Part shown: positions 7,130-15,098 of the stretch, piece by piece | How positions within the stretch are numbered: the first letter of the stretch is position 1 | Layout of the letters: each line of letters starts with the position of its first letter | Origin: Stenotrophomonas maltophilia | GTDB taxonomy: Bacteria; Pseudomonadota; Gammaproteobacteria; Xanthomonadales; Xanthomonadaceae | Direction of reading: 5' to 3' | NCBI GenBank assembly: GCA_002386405.1 | Contig: DGIP01000324.1 | Coordinates: 1-27,247 of the forward strand | DNA length: 27,247 nt | Position numbers and translations under genes: made by a program | Notes under the pieces: generated by a model | Databases searched by the model: none | What the model was told of the DNA's origin: nothing | Seen by the model: the letters and a program-made list of their open reading frames with translations, nothing else

Positions 7130-8056
7130 ATGGAAACCAAAGCCAATTACGTACTGATCGGCGCGTTCACCCTGATCGTGGGGCTGGCATTGCTGGCCTT
7201 TGGGTTGTGGGCGGCCAAGTACTCCTCCGACCGCACCTGGACCGAATACCGGGTGGTGTTCCGCGAAGCCGTCACCGGCCTGTCGGTGGGCAGCCCGGTC
7301 CAGTACAACGGCATCGCGGTCGGCTCGATCACCGAACTGAACCTGGTGCCGGATGACCCGCGCCAGGTGGTGGCGCGGATCCGCCTGAACTCCAACACGC
7401 CGGTCAAGACCGACACCCGCGCCAAGCTGGCCATCACCAGCCTGACCGGGCCGTCGATCATCCAGCTCAGCGGCGGCACGCCGCAGGCGCAGGCGCTGAC
7501 CGCGGTGAACAAGGATCCCGCCCCGATCATCCCGACCACGCCGTCGGCGCTGCAGAACATCACCGACGTGGCCAACCGCATCGTCGAGCGCATGGACCAG
7601 GTGCTGAGCGACCGCAACGTGGCCAGCATCAACGCCACCCTGGCCAACCTGGAAACCATCAGCGGCGGCCTGGCCGACCGCGACCAGGGAACCCAGGCGC
7701 TGCTGCTCAGCGCGCGCGATGCCGCGCGCAGCCTGGACGAGACGCTCAAGACCACCAACGGCACCATCGAACGCCTGGACAAGAACCTGGTGCAGCAGCT
7801 GCCGCCGATCCTGGACAAGCTGGAAACCACCCTGACCAAGCTCGATTCGGCCGCCGGTAGTGCCGATTCGATCCTGGGCGAGAACCGCGCGGCCATCAAC
7901 AGCTTCGCCAACGATGGCCTGGCCCAGCTCGGCCCGACCCTGACCGAGCTGCGCGGGTTGATCCGCGACCTGCGCCGGGTCAGCGACAAACTGGACAACA
8001 ACCCTGCCCGCTACCTGCTGGGCCGCGACGCGCCGAAGGAGTTCGAACCCAAATGA
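7130..8056 (+). CDS. mlaD: MlaD-family MCE protein
   Basis: Periplasmic lipid-binding subunit anchored in the inner membrane. The 308 residues comprise one membrane helix (about 8-28), a single MCE domain (about 38-118, with EAVTGLSVGSPVQYNGIAVG and LTGPSIIQLSGG), then a long, mostly helical C-terminal tail (about 145-300) rich in leucine and charged residues. E. coli MlaD is only about 183 residues; the longer coiled tail is like that of larger MCE proteins in which helices extend the tunnel towards the outer membrane. It begins three bases after the ATPase gene and overlaps the lipoprotein gene by four bases (ATGA). Assignment to the MCE superfamily is firm; the exact subfamily is an inference. 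Confidence 0.93.
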   Translation: METKANYVLIGAFTLIVGLALLAFGLWAAKYSSDRTWTEYRVVFREAVTGLSVGSPVQYNGIAVGSITELNLVPDDPRQVVARIRLNSNTPVKTDTRAKLAITSLTGPSIIQLSGGTPQAQALTAVNKDPAPIIPTTPSALQNITDVANRIVERMDQVLSDRNVASINATLANLETISGGLADRDQGTQALLLSARDAARSLDETLKTTNGTIERLDKNLVQQLPPILDKLETTLTKLDSAAGSADSILGENRAAINSFANDGLAQLGPTLTELRGLIRDLRRVSDKLDNNPARYLLGRDAPKEFEPK

Positions 8057-8730
8057 GCCGCTTCCCTCTCCTGCCCGCCTCCCTGCCCCGCCTGCTGCTG
8101 CCGGCGGCACTGATGATCGCGCTCGGCGCCTGCTCTTCGTTGCTGGGCGGCAGCGAGCGCAGCCAGGTCACCATCTATTCGCCGGTGGTGCGCATCCAGC
8201 CGGATCCGTCGTGGCCGAAGGTCGACTGGCAGCTGGTGCTGGTCAAGCCCACCGCCGCGCGCGTGGTCGACAGCCCGCGCATCAACGTGCGCCCCAACCC
8301 GGGTGAGCTGGAGGTCTACAAGGGCGTGAGCTGGGCGCAGCCGGCCACCGACATGGTGGACGATGCGCTGGTGCGCGCCTTCGAGGATTCCGGCCGCATT
8401 GCCGGCGTGGCACGCGCCACCACCGGCATCCGCGCCGACTACAAGCTGGCGTTGGATGTGCGCCGTTTTGAATCCGATTACCGCGGCCAGCCCACGCCGA
8501 CCGCCCTCATCGAGATCAACGCCAAGCTGATCCACGTGATCGACCAGCGCGTGGTCGCCGACCGCACGTTCCGCCAGGAGCAGCCGGTGCCCAGCACCAA
8601 CACCGCCGATGTGGCGCAGGCATTCGAAAAGGGCCTGCAGGCAGTGACCACCGAGCTGGTGGGGTGGACGTTGACCACCGGCCAGGCCGACACCCAGACG
8701 GCTGCGGCTATTCCGACGCGGTTGCGCTGA
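8053..8730 (+). CDS. ABC-type transport auxiliary lipoprotein (PqiC/LetA-operon-like)
   Basis: A 225-residue lipoprotein that closes the MCE operon. Residues 1-26 are a signal peptide ending in a lipobox, LGA-C27, with serine at +2, which favours outer-membrane sorting. The mature part (VTIYSPVVRIQPDPSWPKVDWQ, then VDSPRINVRPNPGELEVY, and a C-terminal segment with VVADRTFRQEQPVPSTNT) matches the ABC-type transport auxiliary lipoprotein family, to which PqiC belongs. A role as the outer-membrane docking partner of the MCE protein is inferred from that family and from the four-base overlap with the MCE gene. No MlaC-type periplasmic lipid carrier gene follows; the operon ends at a GTAG palindrome pair. 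Confidence 0.88.
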   Translation: MSRFPLLPASLPRLLLPAALMIALGACSSLLGGSERSQVTIYSPVVRIQPDPSWPKVDWQLVLVKPTAARVVDSPRINVRPNPGELEVYKGVSWAQPATDMVDDALVRAFEDSGRIAGVARATTGIRADYKLALDVRRFESDYRGQPTPTALIEINAKLIHVIDQRVVADRTFRQEQPVPSTNTADVAQAFEKGLQAVTTELVGWTLTTGQADTQTAAAIPTRLR

Positions 8731-8739
8731 CGAAAAGCG

Positions 8740-8762
8740 GTAGAGCCACGCCCTGCGTGGCT
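8740..8762 (+). repeat. GTAG-tagged palindrome (SMAG/REP), left member of a perfect pair
   Basis: GTAG followed by AGCCACGC, CCT, GCGTGGCT: an 8-bp stem with a three-base loop. The element is repeated exactly, in inverted orientation, at 8783-8805. It lies nine bases after the lipoprotein stop codon. Confidence 0.92.
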
Positions 8763-8782
8763 GGAACGGCCGTGTACCGCGA

Positions 8783-8805
8783 AGCCACGCAGGGCGTGGC
8801 TCTAC
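8783..8805 (-). repeat. GTAG-tagged palindrome (SMAG/REP), right member; supplies the alkB stop codon
   Basis: Exact inverted copy of 8740-8762 across a 20-base spacer. Read on the minus strand, its GTAG tag at 8805-8802 contains the TAG stop of the alkB-like gene, so the repeat overlaps the end of the coding region. The pair could fold into one 23-bp stem and stop transcription from both converging genes. Confidence 0.92.
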
Positions 8806-9380
8806 GCCTCGATCCAGCGGAACGTCAGGTTGATGCGCTCGGCCAACGGTCGCGCGCTCTTGGGCAGCGCATGTTGGTAAAAGGTCTGGGTACACCCGCC
8901 CATCAACAGCAGATCGCCATGGCCCAGCGTCACTTCCGCCTTGCGCGCATGGTCATCGCGGCGGCGCAGCAGGAATCGCCTTGCCGCGCCCAGGCTGAGT
9001 GATGCGATCAGAGGCGTGGGCCCTAGTTCCGGCTCGTTGTCGCTATGCCAGCCCATCCCGTCATCGTTGTCGCGGTAGCAGTTGAGCAGCACGCTGTTGA
9101 ATGCCTGCCCGCAGAAATCCGCCAGCGCATCCCGCACCGGCAGCAACGCCGGATGCCAGGCATGCGGCACGAAGTCGGTACCCGAGTAGCGGTAGCGCGC
9201 GGCAGGATCGCCCATCCAGCAGCTCAGCCGCGGTGAATCCACCTGCCGGCCGAACATCTTGATCCTGTGCACCTCCCACGGCACCTCGCCGCGCAGCTGG
9301 CGCTGCAGCGCATGGGCCGCGTCAGCGGCAAGCCAGTGGCGGTGCCAGTGCACCTGGGCATCGGGAAGGTGGAGATCCAT
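8802..9380 (-). CDS. alkB: AlkB-family alpha-ketoglutarate-dependent dioxygenase
   Basis: Fe(II)/2-oxoglutarate oxygenase expected to repair N-alkylated bases (1-methyladenine, 3-methylcytosine) in DNA or RNA by oxidative demethylation. The 192-residue protein is closer in layout to the ALKBH2/ALKBH3 type than to E. coli AlkB. The iron ligands are H112 and D114 in WHSDNEPELG and H170 in YQHALPK; R182 and R188 in RINLTFRW bind 2-oxoglutarate. SVLLNCYRDNDDGMGW and PLIASLSLGAARRF are family segments. The start is the ATG at 9380, with a weak ribosome binding site, nine bases after the preceding gene's stop. The final TAG is part of a GTAG palindrome. Substrate preference cannot be read from the sequence. 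Confidence 0.93.
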   Translation of the reverse strand: MDLHLPDAQVHWHRHWLAADAAHALQRQLRGEVPWEVHRIKMFGRQVDSPRLSCWMGDPAARYRYSGTDFVPHAWHPALLPVRDALADFCGQAFNSVLLNCYRDNDDGMGWHSDNEPELGPTPLIASLSLGAARRFLLRRRDDHARKAEVTLGHGDLLLMGGCTQTFYQHALPKSARPLAERINLTFRWIEA

Positions 9381-9389
9381 GGTGGAACG

Positions 9390-10220
9390 CTAGCATGGCA
9401 GGCGCTCGCCACACAGGCGCGGAACGTCTGGAAACACCAGTTCGAAGACCGTATCCACGCTGCCTCGAGGCACCTCGAACCGATATTTCTTCAGCGTTTC
9501 CCTCGCCGCGACATCAACCGTCCGACTGCCAGATGTTTGACCGACACCCACATTGACGGGCTGTCCGCGTCCATCGATCTGGAATCGAACGCTTGCACAC
9601 CCGTCGTCCTGAATCGGTCCCACCGGGCCTCTCGGCACAATGAAAGGCTCCCTGTAAATCACGAGCGATTCAGTCCGCGTTACCAGCGCTGACCGTCGTC
9701 CCGATTCACAGTCAACCCGGTCACCAGCACCAACGGCACCAACGGCAGCGTCGTGCGGTTCTTCGCTCACTTTCGAGATGCGTGAGATGTAAGCGTTCGA
9801 AAAAGACCCCACACAGGCGCCATTCACCGCGCCGTGCTTGAATCGCCCTTGGACCATGACGAAGTAGATGCCATCTTCAAGACTTGAACTGTCCTCTTCA
9901 AAGCGGGCTCCAGACAGATCGACACCAACACAGTCCAGGAAATCAATGCGTCGCAGGGCATCCGCGACCGGGCTCAGGATGGCCGTTCTGCCGCCCTCTT
10001 TCAGCAGGTAGCCAAAGGTAGCGACATGGCCCTGGTCATATGAAGTGGAATTGGCGAGCAACGCATACAGCGGGGCCTGGCAATACTGCACGCCCTGGTA
10101 CGCACCACTCATGGATTGGCAGCGACCGTCCGCAGGGCTGGACACCGGTGCTGCGCGTAGACCCTGGGCGGCGAATCCCAGGATTGCGAACATCGCCATG
10201 GCGCTCAATGCATTTTTCAA
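9390..10220 (-). CDS. Secreted protein with TonB C-terminal-like domain
   Basis: A 276-residue exported protein of unknown role. The chosen TTG start at 10220 has GGAG seven bases upstream and yields a classic signal peptide (about residues 1-23, cut near LRAA-PVSS). The last 71 residues, including VRFQIDGRGQPVNVGVGQTS, SRTVDVAARETLKKYRFEVP and a closing beta strand, resemble the TonB C-terminal domain that contacts outer-membrane receptors. There is no proline-rich spanner and no retained membrane anchor, so it is unlikely to act as an ordinary TonB. The middle part has several cysteines (for example in DGRCQSM, VQYCQAPL and DFLDCVG) and no domain I recognise. Base composition is clearly lower in G+C than neighbouring operons, suggesting later acquisition. 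Confidence 0.78.
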   Translation of the reverse strand: MKNALSAMAMFAILGFAAQGLRAAPVSSPADGRCQSMSGAYQGVQYCQAPLYALLANSTSYDQGHVATFGYLLKEGGRTAILSPVADALRRIDFLDCVGVDLSGARFEEDSSSLEDGIYFVMVQGRFKHGAVNGACVGSFSNAYISRISKVSEEPHDAAVGAVGAGDRVDCESGRRSALVTRTESLVIYREPFIVPRGPVGPIQDDGCASVRFQIDGRGQPVNVGVGQTSGSRTVDVAARETLKKYRFEVPRGSVDTVFELVFPDVPRLCGERLPC

Positions 10221-10266
10221 GACATCACTCCATCCATGTCTGTGTCGAGGTACCGATAGGCTGGCG

Positions 10267-10812
10267 TCAGTATTTCCAGTCCTTGGGTTTTGGCAGCCAG
10301 CCACCCGGCATCTTCAGCATCGTCGCCGGATCGGTCATCGGGCATTTCACCCCTGCCAGTTCCATCGTCAGTCCAATACCGCCTGTGGCTATTCTTCCCA
10401 GTGATGCCTGATCACCGGAAGGAGCACTGACGTACACGCCTTGGACAGTCACCGGACAAGGTGCGAAGTAACTCCAGTCACCCCTGTCTTCCTCCGCAAC
10501 CTCGCGCATGCGTGCCCGCGCAGCGTCGAAGCCCCCGTCATCGGTTTCGATCCTGATTCCGCCCGCGCCCTGCTGGAAGAAGAAATAGCCGTAATCCGGA
10601 TAGAGGACGAGCTGCCCAAACCCGATGACCAGGAAGCCACTGAGGATGACATTCCGCCCGTCATACTGCTCAGGCCCGGCCCAGAGATCACCAAAGGCAA
10701 GAACGCATATTTCGTCCTTGCCTTCCCCTGCACATCGCCGCGGCTTGGCCGTCGCCGTTCCGCAGGCGATCATCAGGAGAACTACACACAGGGCTGCACT
10801 GATCCATCGCAT
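10267..10812 (-). CDS. Exported protein of unknown function
   Basis: A 181-residue protein I do not recognise. Starting at the ATG at 10812 it has a short basic N-terminus, a hydrophobic core (WISAALCVVLLMIACG) and then TATAKPRR, so it is exported; a lipoprotein cut at the cysteine in MIAC is possible but the site is poor. The rest contains VLSGFL-type beta segments, a striking aromatic run (YPDYGYFFFQQG), a GGIRIETDD stretch and cysteines in APCPVTVQG and GVKCPM. The same frame stays open upstream to 10983, but those residues overlap the promoter region of the next gene and lack a signal peptide. It lies 46 bases before the TonB-domain protein gene, probably in one operon with it and alkB. 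Confidence 0.68.
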   Translation of the reverse strand: MRWISAALCVVLLMIACGTATAKPRRCAGEGKDEICVLAFGDLWAGPEQYDGRNVILSGFLVIGFGQLVLYPDYGYFFFQQGAGGIRIETDDGGFDAARARMREVAEEDRGDWSYFAPCPVTVQGVYVSAPSGDQASLGRIATGGIGLTMELAGVKCPMTDPATMLKMPGGWLPKPKDWKY

Positions 10813-10914
10813 GGCGCTATTGCTTTCTTCCGGGTCTGGAACAGTGTAAGCAAAGAATCCGGCAAGCGCCTGGCCCGCACGACCGACGCCTACGCCCCGC
10901 ACACCGGACCCGCC

Positions 10915-10920
10915 TACAAT
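10915..10920 (+). promoter_or_regulatory. Candidate -10 box for the UDP-glucuronate decarboxylase gene
   Basis: TACAAT lies 62 bases upstream of the start codon in the 170-bp divergent region. No convincing -35 is seen at the right distance, so this is only a candidate. Confidence 0.25.
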
Positions 10921-10982
10921 GGCCCATTCCCCCACCGTGACCAGCGGCCTCTGCCACGCCGCCCACAGCCAGAGAACCCGCA

Positions 10983-11942
10983 ATGAGAAGTCATGACAGC
11001 ACCAAGCGCATCCTGGTCACCGGCGGTGCGGGATTCCTCGGCTCACACCTGATCGAGCGCCTGCTTGAGCAGGGCCACGAAGTGGTGTGCGCGGACAACC
11101 TGTTCACCGGAACCAAGCGCAACATCGCGCACCTGCTGGGCAACCCGAACTTCGAGTTCCTCCGCCACGACGTGACCTTCCCGCTGTACATCGAGGTCGA
11201 CCAGATCTGGAACCTGGCCTGCCCGGCCTCGCCGATCCACTACAGCCACGACCCGGTGCAGACCACCAAGACGTCGGTGCACGGCGCGATCAATCTGCTG
11301 GGGCTGGCCAAGCGGCTGGACTGCCGGATCTTCCAGGCCTCCACCAGCGAAGTCTACGGCGACCCGAGCGTGCACCCGCAGCGCGAGGAGTACTGGGGCA
11401 ACGTCAACCCGATCGGGCCGCGCTCGTGTTACGACGAGGGCAAGCGCTGCGCGGAAACGCTGTTCTTCGATTACCACCGCCAGCACGGGCTGGATATCAA
11501 GGTGGCGCGCATCTTCAACACGTATGGCCCGCGCATGCACCCCAATGATGGGCGCGTGGTGTCCAACTTCATCGTGCAGGCGCTGCGCGGCGAGAACATC
11601 ACCATTTACGGCGAGGGCCAGCAGACGCGCTCGTTCTGTTATGTCGATGACCTGATCGAAGGGTTCATCCGGCTGATGGCCACGGACAGGGATTTCACCG
11701 GGCCGTGCAACCTGGGGAATCCTGCGGAGATGACCATCCGCGAGCTGGCGGAGGCGGTGATCGCGTTGACCAATTCAGGGTCGAAGCTGGTGTTCAAGCC
11801 GCTGCCGCAGGATGACCCGATGCAGCGCCAGCCGGATATCACGCTGGCCAAGAGCCGGTTGGGCGGGTGGGAACCGCAGGTGAGGCTCGAAGACGGTCTT
11901 CGGCGGACGATTGCCTATTTTGATGGGTTGTTGAGCGGCTGA
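10983..11942 (+). CDS. uxs: UDP-glucuronate decarboxylase (UDP-xylose synthase)
   Basis: NAD-dependent short-chain dehydrogenase/reductase that oxidises and decarboxylates UDP-glucuronate and reduces the product to UDP-xylose in the cytoplasm. Of 319 residues, the Rossmann motif GGAGFLG is at 14-20, the catalytic pair Y150 and K154 sits in CYDEGKR, and TSEVYG at 121-126 supplies the active-site T/S and E. The stretch [14 protein letters not shown], followed by [20 protein letters not shown], is diagnostic for UXS rather than epimerases or RmlB. ATG at 10983 is the only sensible start. The gene converges on the five-gene membrane glycosylation cluster, 17 bases away, which could consume its product. 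The alternative of a UDP-4-keto-pentose producer cannot be excluded from sequence alone. Confidence 0.92.
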   Translation: MRSHDSTKRILVTGGAGFLGSHLIERLLEQGHEVVCADNLFTGTKRNIAHLLGNPNFEFLRHDVTFPLYIEVDQIWNLACPASPIHYSHDPVQTTKTSVHGAINLLGLAKRLDCRIFQASTSEVYGDPSVHPQREEYWGNVNPIGPRSCYDEGKRCAETLFFDYHRQHGLDIKVARIFNTYGPRMHPNDGRVVSNFIVQALRGENITIYGEGQQTRSFCYVDDLIEGFIRLMATDRDFTGPCNLGNPAEMTIRELAEAVIALTNSGSKLVFKPLPQDDPMQRQPDITLAKSRLGGWEPQVRLEDGLRRTIAYFDGLLSG

Positions 11943-11959
11943 AGCAGCCGCTCCATCCC

Positions 11960-12556
11960 TCACTGACACTGGTAGGTGACGTCCTGGCGGCTGTGGCGGA
12001 ATGGGTCGGTCAGGTCGTCGGAGTACGTGCCCAGCAGCAGGCGCTGCTTGGGCAGGAAGTGCTGGCGGTAGAAGCGGCTCATGGCCGCGACCCGGCGGCC
12101 CTTGTCGGTGAGCAGCACGCAGCCGTTGGCGATGTGGATCGTGCCCGAGCTTTCCTGTTCGGTCAGCCGCACGTCCACCAGCCGGTGTTCCACCATGTAT
12201 TCCTTGGTGAACACGTCCTGGAAGGCATCCTGGCGGATGCCGCCGCCGCGCTGGTCCAGCTTCTCCAGGATGTAGAACGACAGCGAACGGTCGATCACGG
12301 TCGGCACGGAAATCGCGAACGAATAGCCGCCCAGCAGCCACACCGCCACCAGCAGTACTTTCTCGGTCACGGTGAAGCGCCGCAACGCGGGCAGCAGCAG
12401 CAACAGGCCGGTCAGCACCGCTGCCAGCAGCGCATCGCCGATGGCCGCATAGAACACCACGTCCACGCTGAAGAAGCGTACGTGCAGGAAATGGATGCCC
12501 AGCAGGAGCACCACGTAGACGATGGTCAGCAGCAGTGCGTTGCGCAGGGTTTTCAT
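11960..12556 (-). CDS. Membrane protein of unknown function in glycosylation cluster
   Basis: A 198-residue protein with three predicted membrane helices in its first half (about residues 4-24, 36-59 and 69-91) and a soluble second half of about 100 residues. The junction carries the distinctive PTVIDRSLSFYILEKLDQRG, followed by RQDAFQDVFTKEYMVEHRLV and a segment with GTIHIANGCVLLTDKGRR; it ends in a cysteine-containing tail. I do not recognise the family. The ATG at 12556 overlaps the GtrA-like gene's stop by four bases, so it is translated as the last gene of the cluster. Position next to a flippase-like protein and glycosyltransferases suggests a helper of lipid-linked sugar transfer, which is inference. 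Confidence 0.75.
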   Translation of the reverse strand: MKTLRNALLLTIVYVVLLLGIHFLHVRFFSVDVVFYAAIGDALLAAVLTGLLLLLPALRRFTVTEKVLLVAVWLLGGYSFAISVPTVIDRSLSFYILEKLDQRGGGIRQDAFQDVFTKEYMVEHRLVDVRLTEQESSGTIHIANGCVLLTDKGRRVAAMSRFYRQHFLPKQRLLLGTYSDDLTDPFRHSRQDVTYQCQ

Positions 12557-12945
12557 GGCTTGAATACCAGCAGGCGGTTGCCCAGGAACGAAAGGATGAA
12601 CTGGATGATGCTGATCAGCACGAAGCCCACGCGGTAATCGAACTTCAACAGGTCCGACCACAGCGCCATCAGCCCGCCGTTGAGCAATGCAATGGCGGCA
12701 TACAGCAGTACGAACCGCCACAGCTGGCCACCGGCGCGGGCCTGGGTAGCAGCGAACACGAAGTAGCGGTTGCCCAGGAACGACGACACGATGGCCACCG
12801 CCGCCGCCAGCAGGTTGGCCACGCCTTTGGAAGGCACATGCACCACCTCCACCAGCAGGCTCAGCACCGCGAAGTGCACGCCGGTCGCCACCAGTCCATT
12901 GATGACGTAACGGAGCAGCTGGCGGAACTCAGCGCGGCGCGACAT
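12553..12945 (-). CDS. GtrA-like flippase family protein
   Basis: A 130-residue inner-membrane protein of the GtrA family, thought to flip polyprenyl-phosphate-linked single sugars across the inner membrane. Four hydrophobic helices are visible at about 13-33, 38-56, 74-92 and 103-122. The repeated motif FLGNRYFVF and FLGNRLLVF at the ends of the second and fourth helices is the family hallmark (N-R-x-x-V/F-F). It overlaps the GT2 gene by 17 bases upstream and the next gene by four bases downstream, as expected for translational coupling. In Gtr systems such a protein works with a polyprenyl-phosphate glycosyltransferase and a polytopic transferase, both present just upstream. Confidence 0.92.
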   Translation of the reverse strand: MSRRAEFRQLLRYVINGLVATGVHFAVLSLLVEVVHVPSKGVANLLAAAVAIVSSFLGNRYFVFAATQARAGGQLWRFVLLYAAIALLNGGLMALWSDLLKFDYRVGFVLISIIQFILSFLGNRLLVFKP

Positions 12946-13891
12946 CGGCGGTCACTTCGGTAACACCCGCCAGGTATTCGCGGTAGGCGCCCGGTTTCTG
13001 GATGGTGCCGCGGACGATGCCACTGAGCATCAGCGTCATCAGGGTGAGCGTGCCGGTCTGCAGGAACACCAGGAACAGCACGCCCAGCGCCATCGAGAAC
13101 CAGCCCGGCGTGGCGTAGCCGGCCAGCTTGAGCAGGGTGGCCACCACGGCCAGCACGATCGACGCCGAAGAGACCAACACGCACATCAGGCCCACCCGGA
13201 CCAGCACGTCTTCGGCGAACACCATCAGCGCCCGGAACCCATGCAGGGTCAGGCCCACGAAGTTCATCTTGCTCTGCCCGGCGTAGCGCGGCCCACGGTC
13301 GATCGGGCACACCGCCAGGCGCAGCTTGCTGGCGATCAGGCCTGCGGCGACATGGGTCCAGACCTCGTGCATCGCGTTGAGCCGGTGCAGCGCACTGACC
13401 TTGATCGCCATGAAGTTGCCGAAGCTGATGGTGCGCCCGGTCAGCAACTGGAAGATGAATTTGTACACCACGTAGAACGCGCGGAAGCGCAGTGTTTCCA
13501 CCCGGCTCCTGCGCCGTGCCACGGCTACGTCCACGTTCTCGTCGCGCACCGCCTCAAGCAGGGTGGCGATGGTCTCGGGCAGGTCTTCGCCGTCGGAATC
13601 CATCACGACCACCCGCTGGGCGTCCGGCAGGTTCTCTTCGACATAGCCCAGGCCGATCGCGATGGCCTTCTGGTGGCCGACGTTGCGGCGCAGCCTCAGC
13701 ACCACCCCGCTGACCCCGGAGCTGGACAGCTGGAACGGCTGCACCGGTTCGCGGATCGAGCCGTCATCCACCGCCACCACGAACACGCGGTCGCCGTACA
13801 GGCGCGCCAGTTCGGTGAACAACCGGGTGGAGGCCACGTGGTCCTCGTAGACCGGGGTGACCACCACGAACGACGCGTTGGGCTCAAGCAT
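12929..13891 (-). CDS. Glycosyltransferase family 2, polyprenyl-phosphate sugar transferase type
   Basis: A 320-residue membrane-anchored GT2 enzyme of the dolichol-phosphate mannosyltransferase / GtrB type, expected to move a sugar from a nucleotide donor to undecaprenyl phosphate at the cytoplasmic face. The GT-A fold starts with VVVTPVYEDH, has VDDGS at 41-45, RRNVGHQKAIAIGLGY at about 68-83, and the metal-binding D98-S-D100 within VVMDSDGEDLP. Two C-terminal membrane helices lie at about 232-258 and 268-297. Start ATG at 13891 has AGGAG seven bases upstream. Its gene overlaps the polytopic transferase gene by eight bases. Sugar identity is unknown; the nearby UDP-xylose synthase gene suggests xylose as a candidate. 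Confidence 0.9.
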   Translation of the reverse strand: MLEPNASFVVVTPVYEDHVASTRLFTELARLYGDRVFVVAVDDGSIREPVQPFQLSSSGVSGVVLRLRRNVGHQKAIAIGLGYVEENLPDAQRVVVMDSDGEDLPETIATLLEAVRDENVDVAVARRRSRVETLRFRAFYVVYKFIFQLLTGRTISFGNFMAIKVSALHRLNAMHEVWTHVAAGLIASKLRLAVCPIDRGPRYAGQSKMNFVGLTLHGFRALMVFAEDVLVRVGLMCVLVSSASIVLAVVATLLKLAGYATPGWFSMALGVLFLVFLQTGTLTLMTLMLSGIVRGTIQKPGAYREYLAGVTEVTADVAPR

Positions 13892-15098
13892 TGGGTTCTC
13901 CTGCGTTCTGGCGCGGGACAGTCTGTCTCCACTGGTCCAGCAGCACCAGCACCGCGTACATCAACAGCAACTGTACCGGCAGCGCCACGCGCTTGGCACT
14001 GGTGGCCAGGTGCCAGGCCAGATCGTGCGGGGTGCTCAGGTACACCGCGAACAGCACGCCAAAATAGGCCGCGGCGACGGCCAGCCCGGCCCGGGCCGCA
14101 GGCACGTGCCAGGTGCGCGTCCACAGCACCAGCAGCAGCACCAGCGGCACCCACACGGCACTGCGCAGCAGGGCCTTCAGGATCAGCACGCTGGGTGCCA
14201 GCTCGGGCAGGCGCGCCAGCAGCTGCCCCTTCAGGTCGCTCTGGGCCAGGTCGTTGCCCAGGTCGGCGCCGGCCACGGCCAGCTTCCAGGCCAGCAGCGG
14301 CAGCATCGACACGGCAAACGCAGCCAGCAGGCCCCAGGGCATGCGGCGGTCGCGCAGCAGGACGGTACCCACCGCGACCACGCCCACCAGGATGGCCAGC
14401 ACCGCGCCTTCATTCTTGATCAGGGTCAGCACCGCCGACAGCGCCGCATAGGCGGCGAGGTTGAACCAGGCCGCCTCGGCCGCGTCCCTGCGCGGCTGGA
14501 TCGCCACGGCAAGCGCCGCAACTGCGTAGACCGCCAGGAACGCATCCATGTAGCCGTCGACCAGATAGCGCCCACCCACCTCCAGCACCGCTACCGCCAG
14601 CAGCCCGGCGGCCCACCACGTGCGCAGGCTGCGCGCGATCAACAGCAGCGGCGGCAGCAGCAGGAGCGTCGCGGCGGCCTTGGGGAATATCTCGTTCCAG
14701 TGCCCCACCACCTTGGCGGCCGTGGCCGACCACAGTGGCATCAGTGACGGGTAGTCGTTGTGGCTGAAGTTCGCATAGCCATCCAGCTGGGCGTAGAGCG
14801 AACCCTCCAGATAGATCCGCTTGGCATGCAGCATCCAGATCGAGCGTGGGTCCCATTCGTCGGTGGGGCTGCCCAGCGCGAGCACCAGCAGCACCGCGAC
14901 AATGCCCACCATCCACGCCGAACGCCCGTCACGCAGGGCCAGCAGCGACCACGCGGCACAGGCCAGCACGGCAATGAAGGCGATCTGGGCCGGCAGCCCT
15001 ACCCAGCCAAACGCAGCGATGGCATAACAGAGCAGCACGCCGGCCAGCATGCCCAGCGCGGCGCGCGCGCCACCGTCAGTGGCAGTCAACGAGAACAA
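13884..15098 (-). CDS. Polytopic GT-C-like glycosyltransferase
   Basis: A roughly 404-residue inner-membrane protein with about ten hydrophobic helices. After the second helix block there is a periplasmic-type loop with TDEWDPRSIWMLHAKRIYLE and then NFSHNDYPSLMPLW; acidic residues in the first outer loop are typical of GT-C enzymes that use polyprenyl-phosphate sugars in the periplasm. The TTG at 15098 is preferred because AAGGAG (15112-15107) is spaced eight bases from it; a GTG at 15107 overlaps that same site and so is a worse start. Depending on this choice the overlap with the preceding gene is 23 or 32 bases. Acceptor and sugar are unknown; in Gtr systems this component decorates O-antigen. 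Confidence 0.82.
   Translation of the reverse strand: MFSLTATDGGARAALGMLAGVLLCYAIAAFGWVGLPAQIAFIAVLACAAWSLLALRDGRSAWMVGIVAVLLVLALGSPTDEWDPRSIWMLHAKRIYLEGSLYAQLDGYANFSHNDYPSLMPLWSATAAKVVGHWNEIFPKAAATLLLLPPLLLIARSLRTWWAAGLLAVAVLEVGGRYLVDGYMDAFLAVYAVAALAVAIQPRRDAAEAAWFNLAAYAALSAVLTLIKNEGAVLAILVGVVAVGTVLLRDRRMPWGLLAAFAVSMLPLLAWKLAVAGADLGNDLAQSDLKGQLLARLPELAPSVLILKALLRSAVWVPLVLLLVLWTRTWHVPAARAGLAVAAAYFGVLFAVYLSTPHDLAWHLATSAKRVALPVQLLLMYAVLVLLDQWRQTVPRQNAGEPNA

Noticed and set aside
5103..8110. Very long minus-strand open frames opposite the lipid transport operon
   Set aside because: They mirror the four real genes, lack recognisable domains, and only continue the exporter frame by chance.
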